This document shows, piece by piece, positions 1 through 5,460 of a stretch of DNA of 5,460 nt (positions are counted from its first letter, which is position 1; each line of letters opens with the position of its first letter). The position numbers and the translations under genes are program-made. The notes beneath the pieces were generated by a model. It ran no database searches. It was not told where the DNA came from and was given only the letters and a program-made list of their open reading frames with translations. Source of the DNA: Candidatus Melainabacteria bacterium (lineage in GTDB: Bacteria; Cyanobacteriota; Vampirovibrionia; Vampirovibrionales; JAJTHC01); assembly GCA_026389055.1 (NCBI GenBank), contig JAPLIO010000145.1, forward strand, positions 1 through 5,460, written 5' to 3'.

Positions 1-295
1 GTGCCTGCTTGTAAAGCCCCTCTTCTGCTTCAGTTAGTTGGGGCAACAACCACTGCAAGCACACCACTTGGGTTTCCGCCCGAGCCAACCCAATAGAGAA
101 ATTATGCAATTGTTCCACCTGTAACAACCCTAACCTAGCCATCGCCCATTCCCGAACCAACAATTCAAACACGCCATCGCCCAAGTGAGCTAACGCCCTA
201 GGGTGGCAGGTTTCGATGGTATTGGCGGTTTCTAAAGGCGAATGAACGCTTAAAAGCCCTCGTAATAAGTGGCTTTGCGTTGTTAGCGTTTCCAT
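1..295 (-). CDS. mrnC: Mini-ribonuclease III (partial, C-terminus beyond left edge)
   Basis: My own translation of the minus strand from the ATG at 295-293 gives 98 complete codons, open to the window edge. Mini-III is a dimeric RNase III-like endonuclease that lacks the double-stranded-RNA-binding domain; in Bacillus subtilis it matures the ends of 23S rRNA. The diagnostic motif is visible: ALAHLGDGVFELLVREW (residues 35-50), with Asp40 in the position of the catalytic acidic residue, matching the family pattern LxxxGDAVxExxVR. It is followed by an LHN segment (72-74) and LLPQLTEAEEGLYKQA (83-98), which matches the family's LLP-LTEEE-xxxKRGRN region; the RGRN part would lie just past the edge. 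The start overlaps the 3' end of cysS by 13 nt (ATGGAAACGCTAA). GGAAG/AAGGA lies 9-11 nt upstream inside cysS. Family members are about 130-150 aa, so roughly a third is missing. Identification is by motif memory, not a search. Confidence 0.85.
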   Translation of the reverse strand, partial: METLTTQSHLLRGLLSVHSPLETANTIETCHPRALAHLGDGVFELLVREWAMARLGLLQVEQLHNFSIGLARAETQVVCLQWLLPQLTEAEEGLYKQA

Positions 296-1824
296 GAAAT
301 GCTACTTCCTTGAGGGGTATCGGTCAGCGTGCCCCCTAGCGTTTCAACGCCTGAACGAATAACATCCGCCAACGCCCAATTTTTGGCTTGTTTCGCTTCG
401 GTACGAAGACTTAATAGGCCCGATTCCCAAGTTTCAGCGGTTTGAAATAACGCCAGTTGTTCTGCAGATAACGCCGTTGAAAAAACCGAAACAAACTGGT
501 CAACCGTTGGCTGATTACTCTGCTTAACGGCTTCATTGCCTTCTAGTTGAAAAAAATCAGACACCCTAAAACCCAACACTTGCAATGCAATGAGCAAAAC
601 CGTTAATAACGGTTGTTTTTCCGCTGTTGTTTCTGCTTTGCGAAGCTGTTTAACCAGCCCATTAATGCTAGCCAACGCCCGAGGGGTGTTTAAATCTGAA
701 GCTAACGCCTCTAAAAAATCAGGCAGTTGGGTTTTTAGGGTTTCTCGTGCGTTGTCATCATCCCAAGCAGGCAGGGTGGTGGCTATTTCGGGGAAAGTAG
801 GCAGTAGGTGAGTCATAAAAATAGAAAATTTTATCGCCCAGTTGTGGGCTGCATCTAAGGCTTCAGGGGTGAAATCCACAGGCATTCTGTAGTGATTAGT
901 CAAAATAAAGTAGCGAAGGGTATTGGCAGGATAATGCGTCAACAACTCCCGAATCGTCGAAAAATTGCCGAGCGATTTAGACATTTTTTCGCCATCTACA
1001 TTGACAAACCCATTGTGCATCCATGTGTGAACAAACGGCTTTTTACCCGAACAACATTCAGATTGAGCAATTTCGTTTTCATGGTGAGGAAAAATTAAAT
1101 CTGCCCCGCCTGCGTGAATATCAATGGTTTCGCCCAGCACGGTGCGTATCATACTAGAACATTCAATATGCCAGCCCGGTCTGCCTCGTTTTACGCCTTG
1201 AAATGCCAAACTTTCGGGTGGGTTCCACGCATAACTATCTTCAGGGTTTGCCTTCCATAAGGCAAAATCCGAAGGGTGGCGTTTGTCGGCATCAATTGAA
1301 ACTCTTGCCCCTGCTTGGGTGGCTTCAGGCGGACGGTTTGACAGTTTACCATAATCTGCCATGGTGGCAGTTTCAAAGTTTACATCGCCCGTAGCGGTAA
1401 CATAGGCGTGTTTTTTATCCAGCAAGGTTTCAATCATGGCAAACATGCCGTGTTCGCCTTTGATGTGGTCTGTTGCTTTAGGTTCAAATGTGGGCGGTAG
1501 CGTGTTGAGTGCCGCCATATCTTCGTGAAACCGAAGGGTATTTAAGTCTGCAACGGCTTCGGGGGTGGTTTGTTGTGCTTCAGCCCGATTCAAAATTTTA
1601 TCGTCAACATCGGTAATATTACGCACATAAGTAACCCCAAAGCCAAATAGCTGTAGGGTTCGCACCAATACATCCCAGCTCATGTAGCAACGGGCATGCC
1701 CAAGGTGGGGGAAATCATACACGGTTGGGCCGCAAACGTAAAGTTTTACATTGGTCGCATCCATCGGTTCAAATGCGGATGTACTGCGGGTAAGCGAATT
1801 ATAAAACTGAAGCTGGGGTAGCAT
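283..1824 (-). CDS. cysS: Cysteinyl-tRNA synthetase
   Basis: Class I aminoacyl-tRNA synthetase that activates cysteine with ATP and loads it on tRNA-Cys in the cytoplasm. The 513-aa product has all expected landmarks. CGPTVYD (31-37) is followed by the HIGH-type ATP motif HLGH (40-43). TDVDDKI follows at 71-77. The zinc ligands are Cys31, Cys222 (in WHIECSSM), His247 and Glu251 (in FPHHENE); this metal gives the family its cysteine selectivity. KMSKS is at 280-284, followed by LGN. A DALR-type helical anticodon-binding region starts near 320, and the usual C-terminal motif DTPQG is at 502-506. At 513 aa it is longer than the E. coli enzyme (461 aa); part of the excess is a polar linker around 425-445. 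The ATG is preceded by only a weak purine-rich GAAAG about 10 nt upstream, but the N-terminus starts at the normal place before the first beta strand. The stop codon lies inside the start of mrnC, so the two are probably co-transcribed and coupled. Function is secure. Confidence 0.98.
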   Translation of the reverse strand: MLPQLQFYNSLTRSTSAFEPMDATNVKLYVCGPTVYDFPHLGHARCYMSWDVLVRTLQLFGFGVTYVRNITDVDDKILNRAEAQQTTPEAVADLNTLRFHEDMAALNTLPPTFEPKATDHIKGEHGMFAMIETLLDKKHAYVTATGDVNFETATMADYGKLSNRPPEATQAGARVSIDADKRHPSDFALWKANPEDSYAWNPPESLAFQGVKRGRPGWHIECSSMIRTVLGETIDIHAGGADLIFPHHENEIAQSECCSGKKPFVHTWMHNGFVNVDGEKMSKSLGNFSTIRELLTHYPANTLRYFILTNHYRMPVDFTPEALDAAHNWAIKFSIFMTHLLPTFPEIATTLPAWDDDNARETLKTQLPDFLEALASDLNTPRALASINGLVKQLRKAETTAEKQPLLTVLLIALQVLGFRVSDFFQLEGNEAVKQSNQPTVDQFVSVFSTALSAEQLALFQTAETWESGLLSLRTEAKQAKNWALADVIRSGVETLGGTLTDTPQGSSISWKR

Positions 1825-1841
1825 AAAAGCAAACTTTCATT

Positions 1842-1863
1842 AAAAAACGAGACTGGTTAGTCT
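1842..1863 (-). terminator. Terminator-like hairpin in the cysS leader
   Basis: On the minus strand AGACT (1863-1859), loop AACC and AGTCT (1854-1850) form a 5-bp stem, followed by CG and then six T (1847-1842). It lies between the predicted cysS start site and the ATG. It may be a weak terminator or attenuator, or a 5'-end stabilising hairpin. The stem is short, so efficient termination is doubtful. No T-box specifier or antiterminator is visible, and the leader is far too short for one. Confidence 0.3.
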
Positions 1864-1867
1864 TCTC

Positions 1868-1896
1868 ATTTTAGCGTTAAGATGCGTTTAATTCAA
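1868..1896 (-). promoter_or_regulatory. Probable sigma-70 promoter for cysS-mrnC
   Basis: Read on the minus strand, TTGAAT (1896-1891, four of six consensus bases) is separated by exactly 17 nt from TAAAAT (1873-1868, five of six). Transcription would start near 1861, giving a leader of about 36 nt before the cysS ATG. A second possible -10 (TATAGT, 1914-1909) lies farther upstream but lacks a convincing -35 partner. This is consensus matching by eye, with no experimental support. Confidence 0.55.
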
Positions 1897-1951
1897 GGTG
1901 ATATATTCACTATAACCACCTGAGGTTAGGGTTAAATTGCTTTTATCATGG

Positions 1952-1966
1952 AACGATGGCATCGTT
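1952..1966. promoter_or_regulatory. Perfect 15-bp dyad, candidate operator upstream of uvrA
   Basis: AACGATGGCATCGTT is a perfect inverted repeat with 7-bp arms around a single central G, in the divergent cysS/uvrA region about 200 bp before the uvrA start. It fits the size of a dimeric repressor site. It sits inside the 18-nt spacer of a weak promoter-like pair on the plus strand (TTATCA at 1943-1948, TATGCT at 1967-1972). uvrA is under LexA control in many bacteria, but this dyad does not match the E. coli (CTGT-N8-ACAG) or Bacillus (GAAC-N4-GTTC) boxes, so the binding protein is unknown. Confidence 0.3.
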
Positions 1967-1976
1967 TATGCTATTT

Positions 1977-2006
1977 TTGAGAAAATAACCCCCTCTCTCA
2001 TACCAT
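1977..2006 (+). promoter_or_regulatory. Candidate uvrA promoter
   Basis: TTGAGA (1977-1982, five of six -35 bases) and TACCAT (2001-2006, four of six -10 bases) are 18 nt apart on the plus strand. The -10 would lie in the left terminal repeat of the 146-bp palindrome, so the transcript would start inside that element and carry most of it as a leader of roughly 150 nt. The alternative is the pair TTATCA (1943-1948) / TATGCT (1967-1972), which flanks the 1952-1966 dyad. Neither is strong; no better pair was seen closer to the GTG. Confidence 0.25.
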
Positions 2007-2145
2007 TTTCAAATGGGAATAGCGTTAGATGGATACTAGGCACCAGCAAGTAAAAAACCGCAGGTGTACACAGACGTACATTGAGGATTTTTTACTTGCT
2101 GGTAACAACGTAGACGCTGACGATATTTCTATTTAAAAATGGTAT
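2000..2145. repeat. 146-bp imperfect palindrome, MITE-like or structured leader
   Basis: The two halves pair about one axis (each position i faces 4145-i). The ends are perfect 10-bp terminal inverted repeats, ATACCATTTT (2000-2009) and AAAATGGTAT (2136-2145). Over the outer 29 positions 24 pair perfectly, three are G-T and two mismatch. A diverged stretch follows (2029-2041 against 2104-2116). Then comes a perfect 16-bp inner stem, ACCAGCAAGTAAAAAA (2042-2057) with its complement at 2088-2103, and a small inner stem TGTAC/GTACA with a 6-nt loop (2070-2075). There is no open frame of note inside. Size, terminal repeats and TA ends fit a miniature inverted-repeat element of the IS630/mariner kind, but no clear longer target duplication is visible. 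It could instead be a long RNA hairpin in the uvrA leader. The inverted repeat is directly seen; its class is inference. Confidence 0.8.
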
Positions 2146-2166
2146 CAACCAACGGATGCTACTATC

Positions 2167-5100
2167 GTGCCAACCCACACCGAAACGCCCAAAAAATCAC
2201 CCCAAAAACACACCTGCATTCATGTGGAACAAGCCTGCACCCACAACCTGCACAACGTAACGGTAGATATCCCCAAACACCAGCTAGTGGTGTTTACAGG
2301 CGTTTCAGGTAGCGGAAAATCCAGCCTCGCCTTCGATACCATCTACGCCGAAGCCCAACGCCGCTTCATGGATAGCCTCAGCGACTACGCCAAGCAATTC
2401 ATCGGGCATAGTAACCCACCCCCTGTGGCTTGGATGACGGGGCTTTCGCCCGCCATTGCCATTGAACAAAAAACCGCCAGCTATTCCCCTCGTTCCACCG
2501 TGGGCACGGTTACCGAAGTGATGGATTACTTCCGAGTGCTGTTTGCACGGGCAGGCACGCCCCATTGCTCCAGTTGCGGAGCCAACATTCAGCCCCAATC
2601 GCCCACGCAAATGAAAGAACGCCTGCTAGCCCTTGGCGAAGGCACGAAATTGCAACTGCTAGCCCCTGTCGTCAAAGGCAGAAAAGGCGAATACGGCGTA
2701 TTGTTTCATCAACTCCGCAAAGAAGGCTATAGCCGAGTGCGGGTAGATGGCGAAGTGCTGGAACTAGACGAATTGCCCGAAACCTACAAGCTAGCCCGCT
2801 ACAAAATCCACCATGTGGAAGTGGTGATAGACCGCATTGTGCTGAAAACTAGCGATAGTGTGGTGCATCGGCTGGAAGAAGGCATTGCCAAAACGCTCAA
2901 AAAAGGCGAAGGCACGCTGATAGCCCTCTATCAACAACCGAACACCTCGGTTTTTACAGAAACGACGTTTTCAAAATTTCTCAGCTGCCTTCCCTGCCAA
3001 CTGGATTTTGGCGAAATGGCTCCCCGTTTGTTTAGTTTTAATTCGCCGTATGGAGCTTGCCCAACGTGCCAAGGTACGGGGCAAGAAGTGCATTTTAATG
3101 CAGATTCCCTCATCACGCTACCGCATCTTTCGTTGGAAGCGGGGGGTATTCCCGTTTTGTTAGAATTGATGGGTAAACGCTCATTTAATGCCTTTATTCC
3201 CCTGCTAAAAGAAGCCTTGGCTCCGTACCCACTACCCACCCACTTGCCCTTCACCCAATGGACAGACTTTGAAAAAACGCTCCTTTTATATGGGAAATCC
3301 GCCATCGAAACCACCGAAGAAGCCGAATCCGAAGCGGAAGGGGTGGGGTTTATCAAGCCCAAAAAATCTACCTTAGAAAAAGACCCTCCTCGGCTTAATG
3401 CGGATACCAAAGAGGCTTGGGCAATCAGCTTCTTGGCGGAAACAGATGAAGAAGTGGCTTCGTTAGGCGAACTCGATGGCTTACTGGAAAATTTTCACGG
3501 CTTAGTGCCGTTGTTGAAGGCTCGGTTTCAATCGGGTAGTAATGCCCTAAAAGCCAAGCTAGCCCCTTGTTTTAAAGCCCATACTTGTAATGAATGCAAG
3601 GGCGTTCGGCTCAATGCGTTTGCTCGTTCGGTTACGCTGGGTAGCCATGGGCTGACGATGCAAACCTTGCATGACTATTCTATCGATGCCCTTTATTTGG
3701 CGGTAAAAGCCTTGTGGGAGCAACTTTCCCCTACCCAATTGCTCATTGTACAAACCCCGCTGAAAGCTGTTGAAACGAGGCTCAAATTTCTGTTAGATGT
3801 TGGGCTTAGTTACCTCACCCTCGGGCGTAGAGCCGATACGTTGAGTGGGGGAGAAGCTCAACGCATTCGGCTAGCTAGCCAGATAGGCTCAGGGTTGGTG
3901 GGCGTGCTTTATGTGTTGGATGAGCCTTCTATTGGGCTGCATCCGCATAACAATCAGCAGTTGATTGAAAGCCTAAAAACCTTGCGAGATAAAGGCAATT
4001 CCGTGTTGGTGGTGGAACATGACGAAGAGATGATTCAGCAAGCGGATTGGGTGATTGATATCGGCCCTCATGCTGGGCGTTTGGGTGGGCAACTGATAGC
4101 CGAAGGCACGGCGGAAACCATCGCTAAAACGGCTGGTTCTGTTACAGGGCAGTATTTGGCTGGCACGAAAAAAATCCCCGTGAATACCAATCATCGTAAG
4201 GGCAATGGCAATGCTATCACGCTAAAAGGGGTGAATCGGCATAATTTGAAGAACTTAACGGTTGCCTTTCCCTTAGGTAAATGGACGACGGTTACAGGCT
4301 TAAGCGGGTCGGGCAAAAGCACGTTGGTGCTGGATTGTTTGTACCCTGCCATTGAAACCTACCTTAAAACCATGACCCTTTCCTACGGCAGAAAACGGGT
4401 GCTGCCTGAAGGCGAAACGCTCCCAGATAATTGGCTGCCCCCCGAAGGTGTGAAAACCGTTTCGGGCTTGGAACATATTGATAAACTGGTGGTGGTTGAT
4501 CAATCGCCCATTGGCAGAACGAGCCGTTCAAACCCAGCAACGTATACGGGGTTGTTTGATAGTATCCGCAATTTGTACGCCAATACGGCGGCTGCCAAAC
4601 AGCGAGGCTTTACGCCCGCCCACTTTAGCTTTAACGTGAATAAGGGGCGGTGCGAAACTTGCATGGGGGCGGGTACGGTAACTTATAAAATGGGCTTATT
4701 GCCAGATTCTAGCGTGCCATGCCCTGTTTGCGAAGGTAAGCGGTATAAGCCTGAAATTTTGGCGGTGAAATATGAGGGGCTTAACATTGCGGAATTGCTG
4801 GAAACGCCCATAGAACAGACATTGCCCCTGTTTGAAAGCCATGTTATTTTACATAAGCAGTTGCAGGTGTTGGTGGATGTTGGCTTGGGGTATTTGGCGT
4901 TGGGGCAGGGGGCTCCGTTTCTTTCGGGGGGGGAAGCACAACGGTTGAAGTTAGCCACGGAATTGATGTTACCGCTCAGAAGTCGCTCAGTTGTGGGGCA
5001 GACGGTTTATTTGTTTGATGAGCCTTCGGTGGGGTTACATTGGGAAGATTTAGCGACGTTGGTAACGGTGATGAATAGGCTGGTAGATGCGGGGCATACG

Positions 5101-5283
5101 GTGATAGCGGTGGAGCATCAGCTAGATTTTATTGCGGCGAGTGATTGGGTGATAGACCTTGGCCCTGAAGCGGGGCAGGCGGGCGGACAGATTGTGGCTG
5201 TTGGCACGCCTCAGAAAATTGCTAGCACGAAAGCCAGCTTAACGGGGCATTACCTCCACCCGTTTTTGAAGGCGAGATGTTAA
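2167..5283 (+). CDS. uvrA: Excinuclease ABC subunit A
   Basis: UvrA is the dimeric ABC-type ATPase that finds bulky DNA lesions and loads UvrB for nucleotide excision repair. Two nucleotide-binding modules are complete. NBD1 has Walker A GVSGSGKS (45-52), Q-loop region AIEQK (98-102), signature LSGGEAQRIRLA (559-570), Walker B LYVLDEPSIGLH (581-592) and His618. NBD2 has Walker A GLSGSGKS (711-718), signature LSGGEAQRLKLA (919-930), Walker B VYLFDEPSVGLH (947-958) and His984. The CxxC pair at 134/137 and the UvrB-binding domain with GRKGEY (171-176) are present, which argues against the short UvrA2 class. Zinc modules are Cys274/277/298/301 and Cys829/832/852/855, with a further CxxC at 474/477. 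At 1038 aa it is about 100 longer than usual; additions lie near 378-435, 732-765 and 935-944. The GTG at 2167 has no clear Shine-Dalgarno, but an in-frame TAA at 2134 and no upstream ATG leave it as the best start; GTG 2224 would cut into the first strand. Confidence 0.96.
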   Translation: MPTHTETPKKSPQKHTCIHVEQACTHNLHNVTVDIPKHQLVVFTGVSGSGKSSLAFDTIYAEAQRRFMDSLSDYAKQFIGHSNPPPVAWMTGLSPAIAIEQKTASYSPRSTVGTVTEVMDYFRVLFARAGTPHCSSCGANIQPQSPTQMKERLLALGEGTKLQLLAPVVKGRKGEYGVLFHQLRKEGYSRVRVDGEVLELDELPETYKLARYKIHHVEVVIDRIVLKTSDSVVHRLEEGIAKTLKKGEGTLIALYQQPNTSVFTETTFSKFLSCLPCQLDFGEMAPRLFSFNSPYGACPTCQGTGQEVHFNADSLITLPHLSLEAGGIPVLLELMGKRSFNAFIPLLKEALAPYPLPTHLPFTQWTDFEKTLLLYGKSAIETTEEAESEAEGVGFIKPKKSTLEKDPPRLNADTKEAWAISFLAETDEEVASLGELDGLLENFHGLVPLLKARFQSGSNALKAKLAPCFKAHTCNECKGVRLNAFARSVTLGSHGLTMQTLHDYSIDALYLAVKALWEQLSPTQLLIVQTPLKAVETRLKFLLDVGLSYLTLGRRADTLSGGEAQRIRLASQIGSGLVGVLYVLDEPSIGLHPHNNQQLIESLKTLRDKGNSVLVVEHDEEMIQQADWVIDIGPHAGRLGGQLIAEGTAETIAKTAGSVTGQYLAGTKKIPVNTNHRKGNGNAITLKGVNRHNLKNLTVAFPLGKWTTVTGLSGSGKSTLVLDCLYPAIETYLKTMTLSYGRKRVLPEGETLPDNWLPPEGVKTVSGLEHIDKLVVVDQSPIGRTSRSNPATYTGLFDSIRNLYANTAAAKQRGFTPAHFSFNVNKGRCETCMGAGTVTYKMGLLPDSSVPCPVCEGKRYKPEILAVKYEGLNIAELLETPIEQTLPLFESHVILHKQLQVLVDVGLGYLALGQGAPFLSGGEAQRLKLATELMLPLRSRSVVGQTVYLFDEPSVGLHWEDLATLVTVMNRLVDAGHTVIAVEHQLDFIAASDWVIDLGPEAGQAGGQIVAVGTPQKIASTKASLTGHYLHPFLKARC

Positions 5284-5324
5284 TTTTTCATAAAACCTCT
5301 TGCAGTTTTAACTAGAATTAGCGA

Positions 5325-5370
5325 TAATAAAAAATAGCCACCCATGCTGTTACATGGATGACTATCTTTT
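5325..5370 (-). terminator. Intrinsic terminator, best on minus strand, possibly bidirectional
   Basis: Arms 5334-5346 and 5353-5365 form a 13-bp stem with loop 5347-5352. Read on the minus strand, ATAGTCATCCATG pairs with CATGGGTGGCTAT through 11 Watson-Crick and two G-U pairs, followed at once by TTTTTTATTAT. This is a textbook rho-independent terminator for a gene entering from the right. On the plus strand the two G-U pairs become C-A mismatches, but a T-rich tract (ATCTTTTCTTA) still follows, so it may also end uvrA transcripts. No separate terminator is seen between the uvrA stop and this hairpin. Confidence 0.75.
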
Positions 5371-5379
5371 CTTAGTTCG

Positions 5380-5460
5380 CTATTTTAATAGCTGGCTAAG
5401 AAGCTCAAGGATGGCTTTCGCCAACCTGAGAATCAAAATGATTAAATTAATCATTTTAAC
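5380..5460 (-). CDS. Possible 3' end of a leftward gene or small hydrophobic peptide
   Basis: The minus strand is open from the window edge to a TAG at 5382-5380, giving 26 codons. The terminator stem begins 14 nt past the stop, which is the spacing expected at a real gene end. From the internal ATG (5454-5452) the peptide would be 24 residues, beginning MINLIILILRLAK and ending LELLSQLLK; it is rich in Leu/Ile with a few Lys/Arg, as in an amphipathic helix. It may be the tail of a longer protein beyond the edge or a very small peptide. An open run this short can arise by chance, and a competing plus-strand frame covers the same bases, so the coding call is weak. I do not recognise it. Confidence 0.25.
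   Translation of the reverse strand, partial: VKMINLIILILRLAKAILELLSQLLK
5404..5430. repeat. Imperfect hairpin within the right-edge region
   Basis: CTCAAGGATGGC (5404-5415) and GCCAACCTGAG (5420-5430) pair around a TTTC loop with one bulged A and one A-A mismatch. It is not followed by a T-run on either strand, so it is not an obvious terminator. It lies within the weak minus-strand frame and may be incidental. Confidence 0.4.
5435..5457. repeat. AT-rich 11-bp inverted repeat
   Basis: AAAATGATTAA (5435-5445) and TTAATCATTTT (5447-5457) are perfect inverted repeats around one central base. On the minus strand the only ATG of the short open frame (5454-5452) lies in the first arm, so such a hairpin could hide that start codon. 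It is AT-only apart from one GC pair, so it is weak as RNA; a protein-binding dyad is another possibility. Confidence 0.45.

Noticed and set aside
2066..2079. GTAC-N6-GTAC as a cyanobacterial-type LexA box.
   Set aside because: That box, as I recall it, has a 4-nt spacer. Here the spacer is 6 nt and the repeats are explained by the palindrome's inner stem.
2042..2103. The 16-bp perfect stem as an intrinsic terminator.
   Set aside because: The T-run is inside the stem arm, not after it. The bases following the stem on either strand are not T-rich, and the loop region is long.
1825..2166. A tRNA, riboswitch or small protein gene in the divergent intergenic region.
   Set aside because: No cloverleaf, no T-box features and no open frame with a ribosome site were found. 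The region is accounted for by promoter-like sites, a dyad and the palindrome.
2931..3410. A 159-codon minus-strand open frame opposite uvrA.
   Set aside because: It is antisense to conserved UvrA sequence, has no family motif, and is explained by the codon composition of uvrA. The same holds for the other short frames opposite uvrA and cysS.
5354..5460. A plus-strand open frame starting ATGGATGAC and running off the right edge.
   Set aside because: It begins inside the terminator stem, has no ribosome site, and its translation is not recognisable. About 35 codons is within chance.
1..5460. A defence system, CRISPR array or prophage module.
   Set aside because: No spaced direct repeats, nuclease/toxin families or integrase/transposase genes are visible. 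All long frames are housekeeping genes.

Overview
The window is ordinary bacterial housekeeping DNA with moderate GC content (judged by eye, not computed) and normal coding density. Three protein genes are clear: the start of a Mini-ribonuclease III gene (mrnC, cut by the left edge), cysteinyl-tRNA synthetase (cysS) and the nucleotide-excision-repair ATPase uvrA. Mini-III is known mainly from Firmicutes and from Cyanobacteria and their relatives, and in Firmicutes cysS and mrnC are commonly neighbours. The CysRS resembles cyanobacterial versions in its KMSKS region. A member of the Cyanobacteriota/Melainabacteria side or of the Firmicutes is therefore plausible. This is inference from memory and no lineage can be fixed from this window.

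Layout. On the left, cysS and mrnC run leftwards on the minus strand and overlap by 13 nt, so they look like one translationally coupled unit. A good sigma-70-type promoter (1868-1896) lies just upstream of cysS. Its predicted leader carries a short hairpin followed by six U. uvrA runs rightwards from 2167 to 5283. The 342-bp divergent intergenic region (1825-2166) is the most structured non-coding part. It holds the cysS promoter, a perfect 7-bp-arm dyad (1952-1966) that could be an operator for uvrA, weak candidate uvrA promoters, and a 146-bp imperfect palindrome (2000-2145) ending 21 bases before the uvrA GTG start. That palindrome looks like a small non-autonomous insertion element or a structured mRNA leader.

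Downstream of uvrA, the last 177 bp contain a strong terminator hairpin. It is best formed on the minus strand and implies a gene converging from the right. A short minus-strand open frame runs in from the window edge and stops just before this terminator. Two further inverted repeats lie inside that frame.

Function. CysRS charges tRNA-Cys; Mini-III trims 23S rRNA precursors in the species where it has been studied; UvrA recognises bulky DNA lesions with UvrB. No functional link between the two divergent units is evident beyond the shared intergenic region. I see no defence system, CRISPR array, tRNA or rRNA. The items most worth a second look are the 146-bp palindrome, the dyad in front of uvrA, the extra segments in UvrA, and the strong strand-composition drift along uvrA.
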